DNA from: Paraburkholderia unamae
GTDB lineage: Bacteria > Pseudomonadota > Gammaproteobacteria > Burkholderiales > Burkholderiaceae
Assembly (NCBI RefSeq): GCF_003268775.1
Contig: NZ_QLSU01000048.1
Span: 1-58,371 of the forward strand
DNA: 58,371 bases
Reading direction: 5' to 3'
The position numbers were made by a program, and so were the translations under genes. Numbering within the stretch: the first letter of the stretch is position 1; each line of letters begins with the position of its first letter. The notes beneath the pieces were generated by a model. It did no database searches. It saw only the letters and a list, made by a program, of their open reading frames with translations, and was not told the DNA's origin. This document shows positions 16,801 to 25,095 of this stretch, one piece after another.

Positions 16801-18702
16801 TCAGAAAGAAGGAGCGGCGGAAAGGAAGCCGGTGGAAATCCACGGCACGAACGTCACGACGACGAGCGCCACGAGGAGCGCGAGCAGATAGCGCCAGACG
16901 CGGCGGCCCACACCGTCGGGCGAGACCTTGCCGATTGCGCAGGCCGCATAGAAGCCCACGCCGAAAGGCGGTGCGAAGAGGCCCAGGCCCATCGCGAGGA
17001 TCACGACCATGGCGTAGTGCACGTCGTTGATATGCAGCGCGTGCGCGGCCGGAAACAGCAGCGGGCCGAACAGCACGATGGCGGGAATGCCTTCGAGCAC
17101 GCTGCCCAGAATGGCGAAGCAGACGATCGTGACGAGCAGGAAGCCGGTCTTGCCGCCGGGCACGCTCTGCATCATGTCGACGAGTTGGCCCGAGAAGCCC
17201 GAGCGCGTGAGCGCCCATGCCATCGAGGTCGCGAGGCCGATGATGAGCAGGATCGCGCCGGAAAGCGCGGCGGCGTCCACGAGCATGCGGTACAGGCGGC
17301 GCAGCGGCACGGGCTTGCCCGCCGCGCGAGCCGCGAGCGCGAACAGCAGCGTATAGGCCACGCCGAGCGTCGAGACTTCGGTGGCGGTGGCAATGCCTTC
17401 CACCACGGCCACGCGAATCAGCACCGGCAGCACCAGCGCGGGCAGCGCCACGACGAAGGTGCGCGCGATCTGCGCGAACGGCGCGCGTGCGGCACTGGCC
17501 GCGCTCTCGCGGCGCGCGCGCAGCCAGCATACCGCGCCGATCAGCAGCGTGGCGACCACGGCGGGCATCAGGCCGCCCACGAACAGCGCGCTGATCGACA
17601 CGCCGCAAACCGCGCCGATCGTGATGAGCACGAGGCTGGGCGGAATGGTCTCGGTCATGGCGCCCGATGCGGCGAGCAGCGCGGCAAGCTCCTCGGGATC
17701 GGAGCCCCGTTTGCGCATCTCGGGAAAGAGCGCGGGCGCGACGGCGGCCATGTCGGCGGCCTTCGAGCCCGAAATGCCCGAGACGAGGAAGATCGCGCCG
17801 AGCAGCACGAATTGCAGACCGCCGCGTACATGCCCAAGCAGCGCGCACATGAAGTCGATGAGCGAGCGCGCCAGCCCGCTCATTTCGAGCAACGAGCCGA
17901 GCAGCACGAACACGGGCACGGCGAGCAGCACGAGATTGGCCATGCCCTCGTCCATGCGGCTCACCACGATGCCGAGCGGCGCATGCGTGACGAGCGTGAG
18001 ATAGCTCACCGTGGCAATGCCAAACGCAAAGGCAATGGGTGTGCCCACAACGATCGCGCCGGCCACGAGCGCCACGAAGAACACGAGCAGATTGAGGTTG
18101 CCCATGGCGAGCAGCGCGGGCGCGGCAAGCCAGAGCGCAGCGGCCACGGCCCCTACCGTCACGATGGCCGCGATCCGCGCTCGCGTGCCGGGCAACGCAA
18201 GCATGCGCGCGACGGCCACGCAGAACATCAGCGCCGCGCCCACGGGCAAGGCCATGGCGCGCCAGCCGTCGGGCATGTCGAGCGCCGGGGTGGAGATCTC
18301 CATCTGGCCGCTCGCATGGTGCGCGGCGGGCACCACGATCATGGCCACGAACACGCACACGACGAGCGACGCAACGCTCTGCGCCCACGCCTGCCATGCA
18401 GGCGACCAGCGTTTGACCACGGCGGTCATTTTCATGTGCTCGCCGCGCAGGAGGGCGAGCACCGAGCCGAGCATCGCGAGCCAGCTAAAGAGCGCCGAGG
18501 CCAGTTCGTCAGACCACACGAGCGGCGAGTCGAGCGCATAGCGCCAGATCACGCCGCACAGCAGGATCCCGACTTCGGCCACCAGCAGCGCGGCGGCGGC
18601 GAACTCGACGAGATGAATCACGGCGCGCGACACCGCGCGCGCCGGACTGATGGGCGCGCCCGCCTGCGAGCCGCCCTGAGCGAGAGTTTGCGAAGTCTGC
18701 AT
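16801..18702 (-). CDS. TRAP transporter, fused small and large permease subunits (DctQM)
   Basis: A 633-residue inner-membrane protein. Residues ~25-190 are the four-helix DctQ domain (VIWRYALDSPLVWSDELAS is its signature), joined to a DctM domain of about 430 residues with some 12 helices (GISGSKAADMAAVAPALFP, ASGAMTETIPPSLVLITIG, LLIIGLATSMAWALTRSGF). TRAP transporters use a sodium gradient and a periplasmic binding protein to import organic acids. The DctP gene ends 3 bases upstream, so the two are co-translated. Fused QM forms are common in beta-proteobacteria. Confidence 0.92.
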   Translation of the reverse strand: MQTSQTLAQGGSQAGAPISPARAVSRAVIHLVEFAAAALLVAEVGILLCGVIWRYALDSPLVWSDELASALFSWLAMLGSVLALLRGEHMKMTAVVKRWSPAWQAWAQSVASLVVCVFVAMIVVPAAHHASGQMEISTPALDMPDGWRAMALPVGAALMFCVAVARMLALPGTRARIAAIVTVGAVAAALWLAAPALLAMGNLNLLVFFVALVAGAIVVGTPIAFAFGIATVSYLTLVTHAPLGIVVSRMDEGMANLVLLAVPVFVLLGSLLEMSGLARSLIDFMCALLGHVRGGLQFVLLGAIFLVSGISGSKAADMAAVAPALFPEMRKRGSDPEELAALLAASGAMTETIPPSLVLITIGAVCGVSISALFVGGLMPAVVATLLIGAVCWLRARRESAASAARAPFAQIARTFVVALPALVLPVLIRVAVVEGIATATEVSTLGVAYTLLFALAARAAGKPVPLRRLYRMLVDAAALSGAILLIIGLATSMAWALTRSGFSGQLVDMMQSVPGGKTGFLLVTIVCFAILGSVLEGIPAIVLFGPLLFPAAHALHINDVHYAMVVILAMGLGLFAPPFGVGFYAACAIGKVSPDGVGRRVWRYLLALLVALVVVTFVPWISTGFLSAAPSF

Positions 18703-18705
18703 GGT

Positions 18706-19725
18706 TCACCCCAGCTTGCCGGAATACTTTTCCAGTAGCGCCCACGCCTGCGGGCCGAATTTTTTCTGCCAGTCGGCGTAGAAGCCCGAGGCCTGCAACT
18801 GCTTGCGGAACGCGGCCTGATCCACTTCGTTGAACTTCAGCCCCACGCCTTCGAGCTTCGCGCGCAGGTTCTGGTCCATCTGGACCACGTCCTGACGCTG
18901 CTTGACCGCCGCGTCGTTCACGGCGTTGCGCACGATGGCCTGGAGATCGGGAGGCAAACGCGAGAACGAGTCCTTGTTGCCGAGGAACCAGAAGCCGTCC
19001 CACATGTGGTTGGTGAGCGAGCAAAACTTCTGCACTTCGTACAGCTTGCCCGTGTAGATGATCGAAAGCGGGTTCTCCTGGCCTTCCACCACATGCGTCT
19101 GCAAGGCCGAATACACCTCGGCGAAATTCACGCTCGCGGGCGAGGCGCCAAAGTCCTTGAACATGGAGGTCCAAAGCGGGCTGGGCGGCACGCGCAGCTT
19201 CACGCCCTGCAAGTCCTTCGGCTGCGCCACCGGCTTTGCGGCCATCGTGATCTGGCGAAAGCCGCCGTTCCAGATCTTGTCGAACGCGAAGATCGAGGTG
19301 GCGCCGATCTGCTTGCGCACATGCGCGCCGAGGTCGCCGTCAAGCGCGGCCCAGACGTTGTCGTAGTCCTTGAACGCGAATCCCATGCCGCTGATCTGCG
19401 CGGCCGGAATGAAGGTGCCGAGGATGAGCGGCGAGAGCGTGAAGAAGTCCACCGCGCCCGAGCGCAATTGCGAAAGGGTGTCGGTGTCGCTGCCGAGCTG
19501 GTTGTTCGGGAACACCTGGAGCTCCACGCGCCCTTTCGACTCCGCGAGCACGCGCGCGGCCATCTCTTTCGCGCGGGCGTTCATGGGGTGCGCGGCCGGC
19601 AGATTGTTCGCGTAACGCAGCGTGAATTCGGCGGCGCGCGCGGGCCGCGAGACGAGCGAAAGCGCGGGAGCCGCGGCGGCGAGCGAGAGCGCCTGAAGGA
19701 ACGAACGTCTACTGATGTGCTGCAT
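18706..19725 (-). CDS. TRAP transporter substrate-binding protein (DctP family)
   Basis: A 339-residue periplasmic solute receptor. The N-terminus HISRRSFLQALSLAAAA has a twin-arginine motif and ends in ARA-AEF, so it is probably exported by Tat, which is unusual but known for some TRAP receptors. The mature protein shows DctP features: LRYANNLPAAHPMNARAKEM, VELQVFPNNQLGSDTD, LKDLQGVKLRVPP-type sequence, and VVEGQENPLS with the conserved ENP. The Arg in LRVPP would bind the substrate carboxylate. First gene after the sigma-54 regulator; the 143-base gap should contain the transport operon promoter. Confidence 0.91.
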   Translation of the reverse strand: MQHISRRSFLQALSLAAAAPALSLVSRPARAAEFTLRYANNLPAAHPMNARAKEMAARVLAESKGRVELQVFPNNQLGSDTDTLSQLRSGAVDFFTLSPLILGTFIPAAQISGMGFAFKDYDNVWAALDGDLGAHVRKQIGATSIFAFDKIWNGGFRQITMAAKPVAQPKDLQGVKLRVPPSPLWTSMFKDFGASPASVNFAEVYSALQTHVVEGQENPLSIIYTGKLYEVQKFCSLTNHMWDGFWFLGNKDSFSRLPPDLQAIVRNAVNDAAVKQRQDVVQMDQNLRAKLEGVGLKFNEVDQAAFRKQLQASGFYADWQKKFGPQAWALLEKYSGKLG

Positions 19726-19868
19726 GGTTGTCTCCTGTTGAGCCGGTGTGCCGGCCTTATGTGAAAACCGCGGTGAGAACAGCAGTCAAAACGGCGGCGC
19801 TCACCACTTGAACCTGCGGAAATGACGTTGAGTCGCCAAAGCGCTGGCGTGCGCCCCGGCGCTACGGG

Positions 19869-21008
19869 TCAGGCGAACCGGGGGCGACCTGGCCTGCCGA
19901 GGCCGGCTTGCGCCCATTCGCTTTCGAGAGCGTCGGACAGCGCGAACGATTCGCCATCGACGAGCGTGGCGCCCGAGTCGCGAATATGAGGAATCCCGAG
20001 CGACTTGAGCTGACGATAGAGCGTCGATCGGCAGATGCCGAGATCGCGCGCAGCCACCGAGAGGTTCCAGCGCGTATGCGCGAGCACGCGAAGCACGCGT
20101 TCGCGCTGCGCGCCGCGCTTCGTATGCGGATCGGCACTGACCTGAGGTGGCGCGCTACGCGGTGCAGATGCGTGGAGGCGTGATTCGGCATGCGCCCGCA
20201 CGCGCAGCAGTTCGTGGGGAAGATCGCCTTCCTCGATATGCGCGTTGCGAGCCACCGCGCAGGCATAGCGCAGCGCGGCGCGCAACTGCCGCACGTTGCC
20301 GGGCCACTCGCACGCGAGCAGGTGCTGCCATGCAGCCGATGTGATCGTCACCGCACGTCCGCTTTCTTCCTGCGCGATGGCGAGGGCCAGCGCGCGCAGA
20401 TCGCTGCGCTCGCGCAGCGGCGGCAGATGCAGCACGCCCACGGCAACGCGGTAATAGAGGTCGGCGCGAAAGAGTCCGGCTTCGACGAGCGCATCGAGCC
20501 GCTGATGCGTCGCGCAGATGAGCTGGAAGTCGAGCGCGACGGGCGCGGCGGCGCCCAGCGGCGTGATTTCGCGTTCGGAGAGCGCGCGTAGCAGGCGCGC
20601 TTGCTGTGCGGCCGGCATATCGCCAATCTCGTCGAGGAACAGCGTGCCGCCGTGCGCCTGAGCGAGTTTGCCCTTCATGCCGCCTGGCAGCGCGCCGGAA
20701 AACGCACCGCGTGCATAACCGAAGAGTTCGCTCTCGATGAGCGTCTCGGGAATCGAGGCGCAGTTCAGCGCCACGATCGGTTCGGCACGGCGCGCGCCGT
20801 ACGCGTGCAGTGCGCGGGCGAGCAGCTCCTTGCCGGTGCCGGTCTCGCCGAGAATCAATACGGGTAAGCCACGATCGATAAAGCGCTTGCCGCGAATCAT
20901 CACCTCGCGCATGGCGCTGTCCATCTCTGCCTGCTCGTCCAGATCGTGGCGCGGGTCGTTCCCTTGGTGCCAGACTGGGACGTGGTGGGCTGCTTTGTGG
21001 GCGCTCAC
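19869..21008 (-). CDS. sigma-54-dependent activator without a sensor domain
   Basis: A 379-residue bacterial enhancer-binding protein. The AAA+ domain starts almost at once (~residue 27): Walker A GETGTGKELLARAL, the sigma-54 contact loop GAFSGA (a Ser variant of GAFTGA), Walker B GGTLFLDEIGDM, and ACEWPGNVRQLRAA. A Fis-type helix-turn-helix lies at the end (NLSVAARDLGICRSTLYRQL). There is no receiver, GAF or PAS domain, so like PspF it must be controlled by another protein or by expression level. It is co-directional with the TRAP and acyl-CoA operon and is the obvious activator. I looked for a -24/-12 element (GG-N10-GC) in 19726-19868 and saw no good match. Confidence 0.88.
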   Translation of the reverse strand: MSAHKAAHHVPVWHQGNDPRHDLDEQAEMDSAMREVMIRGKRFIDRGLPVLILGETGTGKELLARALHAYGARRAEPIVALNCASIPETLIESELFGYARGAFSGALPGGMKGKLAQAHGGTLFLDEIGDMPAAQQARLLRALSEREITPLGAAAPVALDFQLICATHQRLDALVEAGLFRADLYYRVAVGVLHLPPLRERSDLRALALAIAQEESGRAVTITSAAWQHLLACEWPGNVRQLRAALRYACAVARNAHIEEGDLPHELLRVRAHAESRLHASAPRSAPPQVSADPHTKRGAQRERVLRVLAHTRWNLSVAARDLGICRSTLYRQLKSLGIPHIRDSGATLVDGESFALSDALESEWAQAGLGRPGRPRFA

Positions 21009-21268
21009 GAATGTCTCCGTTCTTGGGGGCGGCGGCCGTGGCCGCCTGCTTTCGGTCTTCGCATGCCTGCCCGCTTCGGCTTGTGGCGCTCGCGTGCTGC
21101 ATTGCTGTAGCGGTGAGAGTAGTGCGCGCGATTAATATTTTCCAATACAATAATCGTCACGCTGTAATACCTCTTGGGTATCAATGCATTCGCACGGGCA
21201 TCAGAGGCTTGCACCGCAGCCGGCAAGCCGCGTTCGCAGGCCCGCTATTCATGGAGACAGGCCCTCAT
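21009..21268. promoter_or_regulatory. divergent promoter region, sigma-54 activator / LysR
   Basis: 260 bases between divergent genes. An AT-rich patch at 21131-21154 (ATTAATATTTTCC then AATACAATAAT) stands out from the GC-rich surroundings and ends in imperfect ATTA/TAAT arms. This is a plausible LysR-type T-N11-A site and promoter. Confidence 0.4.
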
Positions 21269-22168
21269 ATGGAATTGCGGCATCTTCAGTACTTCGCGGT
21301 GCTGGGCGAAACCCTGCATTTCGGGCGCGCGGCCGAACGCCTGCACATCTCGCAGCCGCCGCTGTCACGCCAGATCGCGTTGCTCGAGGAGGAGTTGGGC
21401 GTCGTGCTGCTCGATCGCACGCGGCGCTCGGTCAAGCTCTCGGCGGCCGGCGAACGCTTTCTTCAGGACGCCAAGGACATCCTCGCCTCGGTCGAGCGCG
21501 CCAAGCGCAACGCGCTCACGGCAAGCCTCGGCCATAGCGGCTCGCTTTCGGTGGGCTTCATGTTCGCCGCGGCCTATAGCGTCGTGCCACCCATCACGCG
21601 GGCGTACACCTCCGAGTTTCCGGGCGTGGACGTGCACCTCACCGAGTCCATTCCACGCCTGCTGATGCAGGACATTCGCGAGAGCAACACCGACGTCGCG
21701 ATCATGTATCCGCCGAGCGAGCTTGAGGGGCTGGAAACCCGCACCGTGTTCAGCGAGCCGCTCGTGGTCGCCCTGCCCGCCGAGCATCCGCTCGCACGGC
21801 GCACCGGCACGCTCGACGCCGCCCAGTTGCGCGGCGAGTCCTTCCTGATCTCGCCGCGCGTGGCCGCGCCGTACATCTACGATGCGATCGTCTCGCACTG
21901 CAAGCGCTGCGGCTTCACGCCCAAGATCCGGCTGGAAACCAACTATCAGCAGACGATAGTCAACCTCGTGGGCCAGGGGATAGGCGTCGCGCTCGTGCAT
22001 CGTTCGATGAAAACCGCCCGGCCGATCAACGTGAAATTCCGCACGCTCGCGAATCCGCCTTACGTCGACGTGAACGTGACCTGGAACGGGCTCAACCACA
22101 ATCCCTGCATTCAGACCTTCGTCGCCCTCTCGGAAAAACTGGGCGCGGAGCTGAAGCCCGGCGGCTAA
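21269..22168 (+). CDS. LysR-family transcriptional regulator
   Basis: A 299-residue LysR regulator of the CatR/BenM-like branch. The N-terminal winged helix is MELRHLQYFAVLGETLHFGR followed by AERLHISQPPLSRQIALLEE. The C-terminal two-lobe sensor includes DVAIMYPP, LVVALPAEHPLA and GQGIGVALVHRS. I prefer ATG 21269, just before the conserved ELRHL; an ATG at 21251 would add six residues. It is divergent from the sigma-54 activator and is followed by two PPC-domain genes, so it may respond to the acid handled by this region. A large hairpin follows the stop. Confidence 0.88.
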   Translation: MELRHLQYFAVLGETLHFGRAAERLHISQPPLSRQIALLEEELGVVLLDRTRRSVKLSAAGERFLQDAKDILASVERAKRNALTASLGHSGSLSVGFMFAAAYSVVPPITRAYTSEFPGVDVHLTESIPRLLMQDIRESNTDVAIMYPPSELEGLETRTVFSEPLVVALPAEHPLARRTGTLDAAQLRGESFLISPRVAAPYIYDAIVSHCKRCGFTPKIRLETNYQQTIVNLVGQGIGVALVHRSMKTARPINVKFRTLANPPYVDVNVTWNGLNHNPCIQTFVALSEKLGAELKPGG

Positions 22169-22196
22169 AGATATACGCGGACATGCGCGGGCATGC

Positions 22197-22232
22197 GCGA
22201 CAGGTGTCGCGTTTTCGCGCAACACCTGTCGC
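22197..22232. terminator. large stem-loop after the LysR gene
   Basis: Arms GCGACAGGTGT (22197-22207) and ACACCTGTCGC (22222-22232) pair perfectly, and the loop contains a further CGCG-TTTT-CGCG stem. It could terminate lysR or act in the leader of the PPC genes. No strong T-run follows. Confidence 0.5.
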
Positions 22233-22394
22233 ATGGCGGGACACACGCTGCATGCCCGCGCGCCGCCCGTTCGTATCGGCGCAACGCCGCCGCCACGGCC
22301 TTCGCATTCGTTGCGCACGCATCGTTTTCACACCGGCATCGTTCTTGCATGAAGGCAGCCGCCCTATCCGGGCATTGCCAGGAGAACCCCTTCC

Positions 22395-22988
22395 ATGCTT
22401 CAAACGATGTTTCCACCGGACGGCCTTGCGGCACAAGCGCAAGCCGCGCGCCGGAATCTGGCCGGCACGCCGGTTTTTGCCGCTCTCGTCACGCATCCGG
22501 GTCGCGCGCAAGCGCCCCGCGTGCTCGACGCCACAACCGGAAATCGCACGCGCGAGTTCAACGTCATCCTGCCCGGCGGCACGCGGGTTGGCGCCGCGTT
22601 GCGCGGCCTGCTCGATGGCTGGGGTGCCGGCGCGGGCTGCGGCCGCATCGTGGCCGGCGCGTGCGCGCGGGTGCAGTACCACGTCATGACGCACGCCACC
22701 GAAGGCCCGCGCCCCTATGTGTATGGACCGCCCATCGTCACGAGCGGCGAGAACACGCTAATCGGCGCGGCAATCACCATTGGCCGGCGAGAGGATGGCG
22801 TGCGCATTCTGCACTGCCACGGCGGCTTCGTCGACGCGCAGGGACGACATCACGGCGGCCACGTGATTCTCGATGAAACATTCGCGGCCGCCACGGGCCT
22901 GCATATTCGCCTGTGCCTGTTCGACGGCATCGATCTGGTGGTCTCGCCCGACGCCGAAACAACTTTTGATCTGCTCCAACCGGTCTGA
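22395..22988 (+). CDS. PPC-domain (DUF296) protein 1
   Basis: A 197-residue protein with AGGAG about 10 bases before ATG 22395. It has the PCC/DUF296 pattern: a central HCHGGFVDAQGRHHGGHV block with several His, preceded by NTLIGAAITIG and followed by a beta-strand tail. These small trimeric proteins occur with AT-hook proteins in plants and as free-standing bacterial proteins of unknown function; the His cluster suggests metal binding. The next gene encodes a second such domain 4 bases downstream, so the two products probably form a hetero-oligomer. Confidence 0.72.
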   Translation: MLQTMFPPDGLAAQAQAARRNLAGTPVFAALVTHPGRAQAPRVLDATTGNRTREFNVILPGGTRVGAALRGLLDGWGAGAGCGRIVAGACARVQYHVMTHATEGPRPYVYGPPIVTSGENTLIGAAITIGRREDGVRILHCHGGFVDAQGRHHGGHVILDETFAAATGLHIRLCLFDGIDLVVSPDAETTFDLLQPV

Positions 22989-22992
22989 ATCC

Positions 22993-23424
22993 ATGAACAC
23001 ATCCGCCCCTTCTACCATCACCGTCGAATCGGGCCACTACGGCCGTCTCGTTGTCGCCCGCCTCAAACCCGGCGAGGATCTCGTCGATGCGCTCGTTCAG
23101 TTGTGCGAGTCGCATGGAATCCGGCGTGCTGTTGTTCGCAGCGCGGTGGGCAGTCTGCTGGAAGCGCGACTCGCGCACGGGTCCGCAGAGGCCGCGCAAT
23201 CGGTCAACGTGCCGGGGCCGGGCGTGGAAATTCTCAACGCGTTCGGCGAAGTCTCGCTCGACGACGGCGCGCGCACGTCCATTAGCGGCATGGTGGCCGA
23301 CACGCAGGGCCGCATGTACGCGGGCTACTTCGTGCCCGGCGCGAACCGCTCCTTCATTACCATCGAGGTGACGTTGCAGGAATGGATCGTGGAGGGATGG
23401 ACGCAGGAGAGCGTGCCTGCGTGA
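22993..23424 (+). CDS. PPC-domain (DUF296) protein 2
   Basis: A 143-residue PPC-domain protein starting 4 bases after the first one. It shows the typical opening GRLVVARLKPGEDLVDALVQ, then CESHGIRRAVVRSAVGSL (the VxSAVGSL motif of the domain), GPGVEILNAFGEVS and a C-terminal ITIEVTLQEW. It lacks the His-rich centre of its neighbour (GMVADTQGRMYAGYFVPG instead), so only one of the pair is likely to bind metal there. The function is unknown; context suggests a role beside the LysR-controlled acid pathway. Confidence 0.75.
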   Translation: MNTSAPSTITVESGHYGRLVVARLKPGEDLVDALVQLCESHGIRRAVVRSAVGSLLEARLAHGSAEAAQSVNVPGPGVEILNAFGEVSLDDGARTSISGMVADTQGRMYAGYFVPGANRSFITIEVTLQEWIVEGWTQESVPA

Positions 23425-23447
23425 TCGTGATTGCCGCAGCGCCGCCG

Positions 23448-23477
23448 CGCCGCCGCGTCATTAAGCGGGCGGCGGCG
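23448..23477. terminator. GC-rich hairpin between convergent genes
   Basis: CGCCGCCGC (23448-23456) pairs with GCGGCGGCG (23469-23477) in the 102-base gap between the convergent PPC and dehydrogenase genes. The position suits a bidirectional terminator. Confidence 0.5.
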
Positions 23478-23526
23478 TGCGTGACGCCGCGCCGCCTCGC
23501 CTGGTTGCGCCGTGCGGCATGCGCAA

Positions 23527-25065
23527 TCAGGTGCTGGCTTCAGGCGTAGCGAGCGGAACACCGAGCGCGGCTCGTCTCGACAACCAGGGGCTGGGTCGAT
23601 AACGCGGCTCGCGGTAACGTTCGTGCAGCGCCTCAAGAATCCGCAACACCCCCTTCGCGCCAAGCGAATCGCCAAGCGCAAACGGTCCTTGTGGATACGC
23701 CAGGGCCAGCTTTACCGTGTTGTCGATATCGGAAGGCGACGCGATGCGCTGCTGCGCCATATTGCACGCCACATTCACGATCGACGCGCAGATTCGCTGC
23801 GCGACAAAACCAGGACTATCGTTGATCACCGAAACAGGTATCCCGTCTGTCGCCAGAAGGGCCTTCGCCTGATCGCGAAACAAGGCGTCCGTGACCGGCG
23901 TGAGCATCACCGTGCGGCGCCGGTCCAGGAATAGCGGGTCGACCGCCACCGTATGGCGCGGGTCGGTTTGCTGGCGAACGCAAGCTGCCGTCGCGTCTTC
24001 GCCAATGGGAAGCAGGATGGCCAAAGCCCCGGCGGAGGGCTTTTCGCCCGCTTCCAGATGGACGTTCGACGCGCGCACCAACGCGCGTATCGCATCGTGG
24101 CCGGACGTGTCGCCTGCCTCGACCCAAACCGGAATGTCGCGAAGCGCGGGCGCGCTCGCGGAGGCGCCTGGATTGCGCCTGCCGCTTTCGTCGTACTCGT
24201 AAAAGCCCCGCCGCGTCTTTCGCCCGAGGAGCCCGCCCGCCAGGCGCTGACGCGTGATCAGCGAAGGCTGAAACCTCGGCTCCTCGTAAAACTGCCGATA
24301 AATCGATTCCCCGGCGACATGCGACACATCGAGGCCGGTCAGGTCGAACAGTTCGAAAGGCCCCATACGGAACTCACACGCGTCACGGAGAATCTCGTCG
24401 ATCACGGCGAAATCCGCGACGCCTTCGGACGCAATGCGCAACGCTTCGGGGCCGTAGCCCCTGCCCGCATGATTGGCGATAAAGCCCGGGCTGTCCTTTG
24501 CGCGAACAGGCTCGTGTCCGATCCGGCGAACGAGGTCGACGAGACGATCGCAGACCCACGGCGCGGTTCGCACACCGTCAATGACCTCAGCGATTTTCAT
24601 GCGCGGCACGGGGCTGAAAAAGTGCAGCCCGGCCACGCGCTCAGGATGCGCGCACCCTGCGGCGACTTCCGTCACCAATAACGAAGACGTATTGGTCGCC
24701 AGCACACAGTGCTCGCCCACGATCGACTCCAGGCGCCGAAGCAGTTCCTGCTTGGCGGGAAGCGATTCGATGATCGCCTCGATAACAACGGAGCACGATG
24801 CCACCTCCTCGATCTGCATGGCTGGCGCAAGCCGGTTGCATGAGCGCGCTGCGTCTTGCGGATTCAACCGCCCCTTGTCGACCAAAGCATCCCATGCGTG
24901 TTTGATCTGTCCGCAGGCTTCGACGGCAGCGCCGGGCTTCGCATCGTACAACCGCACGCGGATACCGGCCTGAGCGGCGACTTGCGCGATGCCCCGCCCC
25001 ATCAGCCCGGCTCCGATCACGCCGATTTCGAAGTCACTATCGAACACAGGCTTCATCGCATTCAT
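23527..25065 (-). CDS. 3-hydroxyacyl-CoA dehydrogenase, long PaaH/PaaC type
   Basis: About 512 residues, the length of 3-hydroxyadipyl-CoA dehydrogenases such as PaaH rather than the ~280-residue short form. The N-terminal Rossmann motif is IGVIGAGLMGRGIAQVAA. The catalytic region has ATNTSSLLVTEVA and the His-containing GLHFFSPVPRMKIAEVI, followed by DSPGFIANHAGRGYGPEALR. A second C-terminal 3HCDH domain (DSPGFVAQRICASIVNVACN) completes the long type. It oxidises a 3-hydroxyacyl-CoA with NAD+. Several in-frame starts exist (25089 GTG, 25065 ATG, 25056 ATG); 25065 is a compromise because none has a strong ribosome site. Last gene of the GntR-controlled operon. Confidence 0.86.
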   Translation of the reverse strand: MNAMKPVFDSDFEIGVIGAGLMGRGIAQVAAQAGIRVRLYDAKPGAAVEACGQIKHAWDALVDKGRLNPQDAARSCNRLAPAMQIEEVASCSVVIEAIIESLPAKQELLRRLESIVGEHCVLATNTSSLLVTEVAAGCAHPERVAGLHFFSPVPRMKIAEVIDGVRTAPWVCDRLVDLVRRIGHEPVRAKDSPGFIANHAGRGYGPEALRIASEGVADFAVIDEILRDACEFRMGPFELFDLTGLDVSHVAGESIYRQFYEEPRFQPSLITRQRLAGGLLGRKTRRGFYEYDESGRRNPGASASAPALRDIPVWVEAGDTSGHDAIRALVRASNVHLEAGEKPSAGALAILLPIGEDATAACVRQQTDPRHTVAVDPLFLDRRRTVMLTPVTDALFRDQAKALLATDGIPVSVINDSPGFVAQRICASIVNVACNMAQQRIASPSDIDNTVKLALAYPQGPFALGDSLGAKGVLRILEALHERYREPRYRPSPWLSRRAALGVPLATPEAST

Positions 25066-25095
25066 TCCGCGTCGTTGTTCAACGTGCACTGGCGA

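Noticed and set aside
16781..18397. N-terminal 540 codons of the open frame that ends in the SDR gene
   Set aside because: This part overlaps the TRAP permease in another frame and is Arg-rich and motif-free. Only the last 267 codons are the dehydrogenase.
19726..19868. Sigma-54 promoter for the TRAP operon
   Set aside because: Candidates such as GGCACACCGGCTC lack the GC at the required distance from the GG, so no -24/-12 element is claimed.
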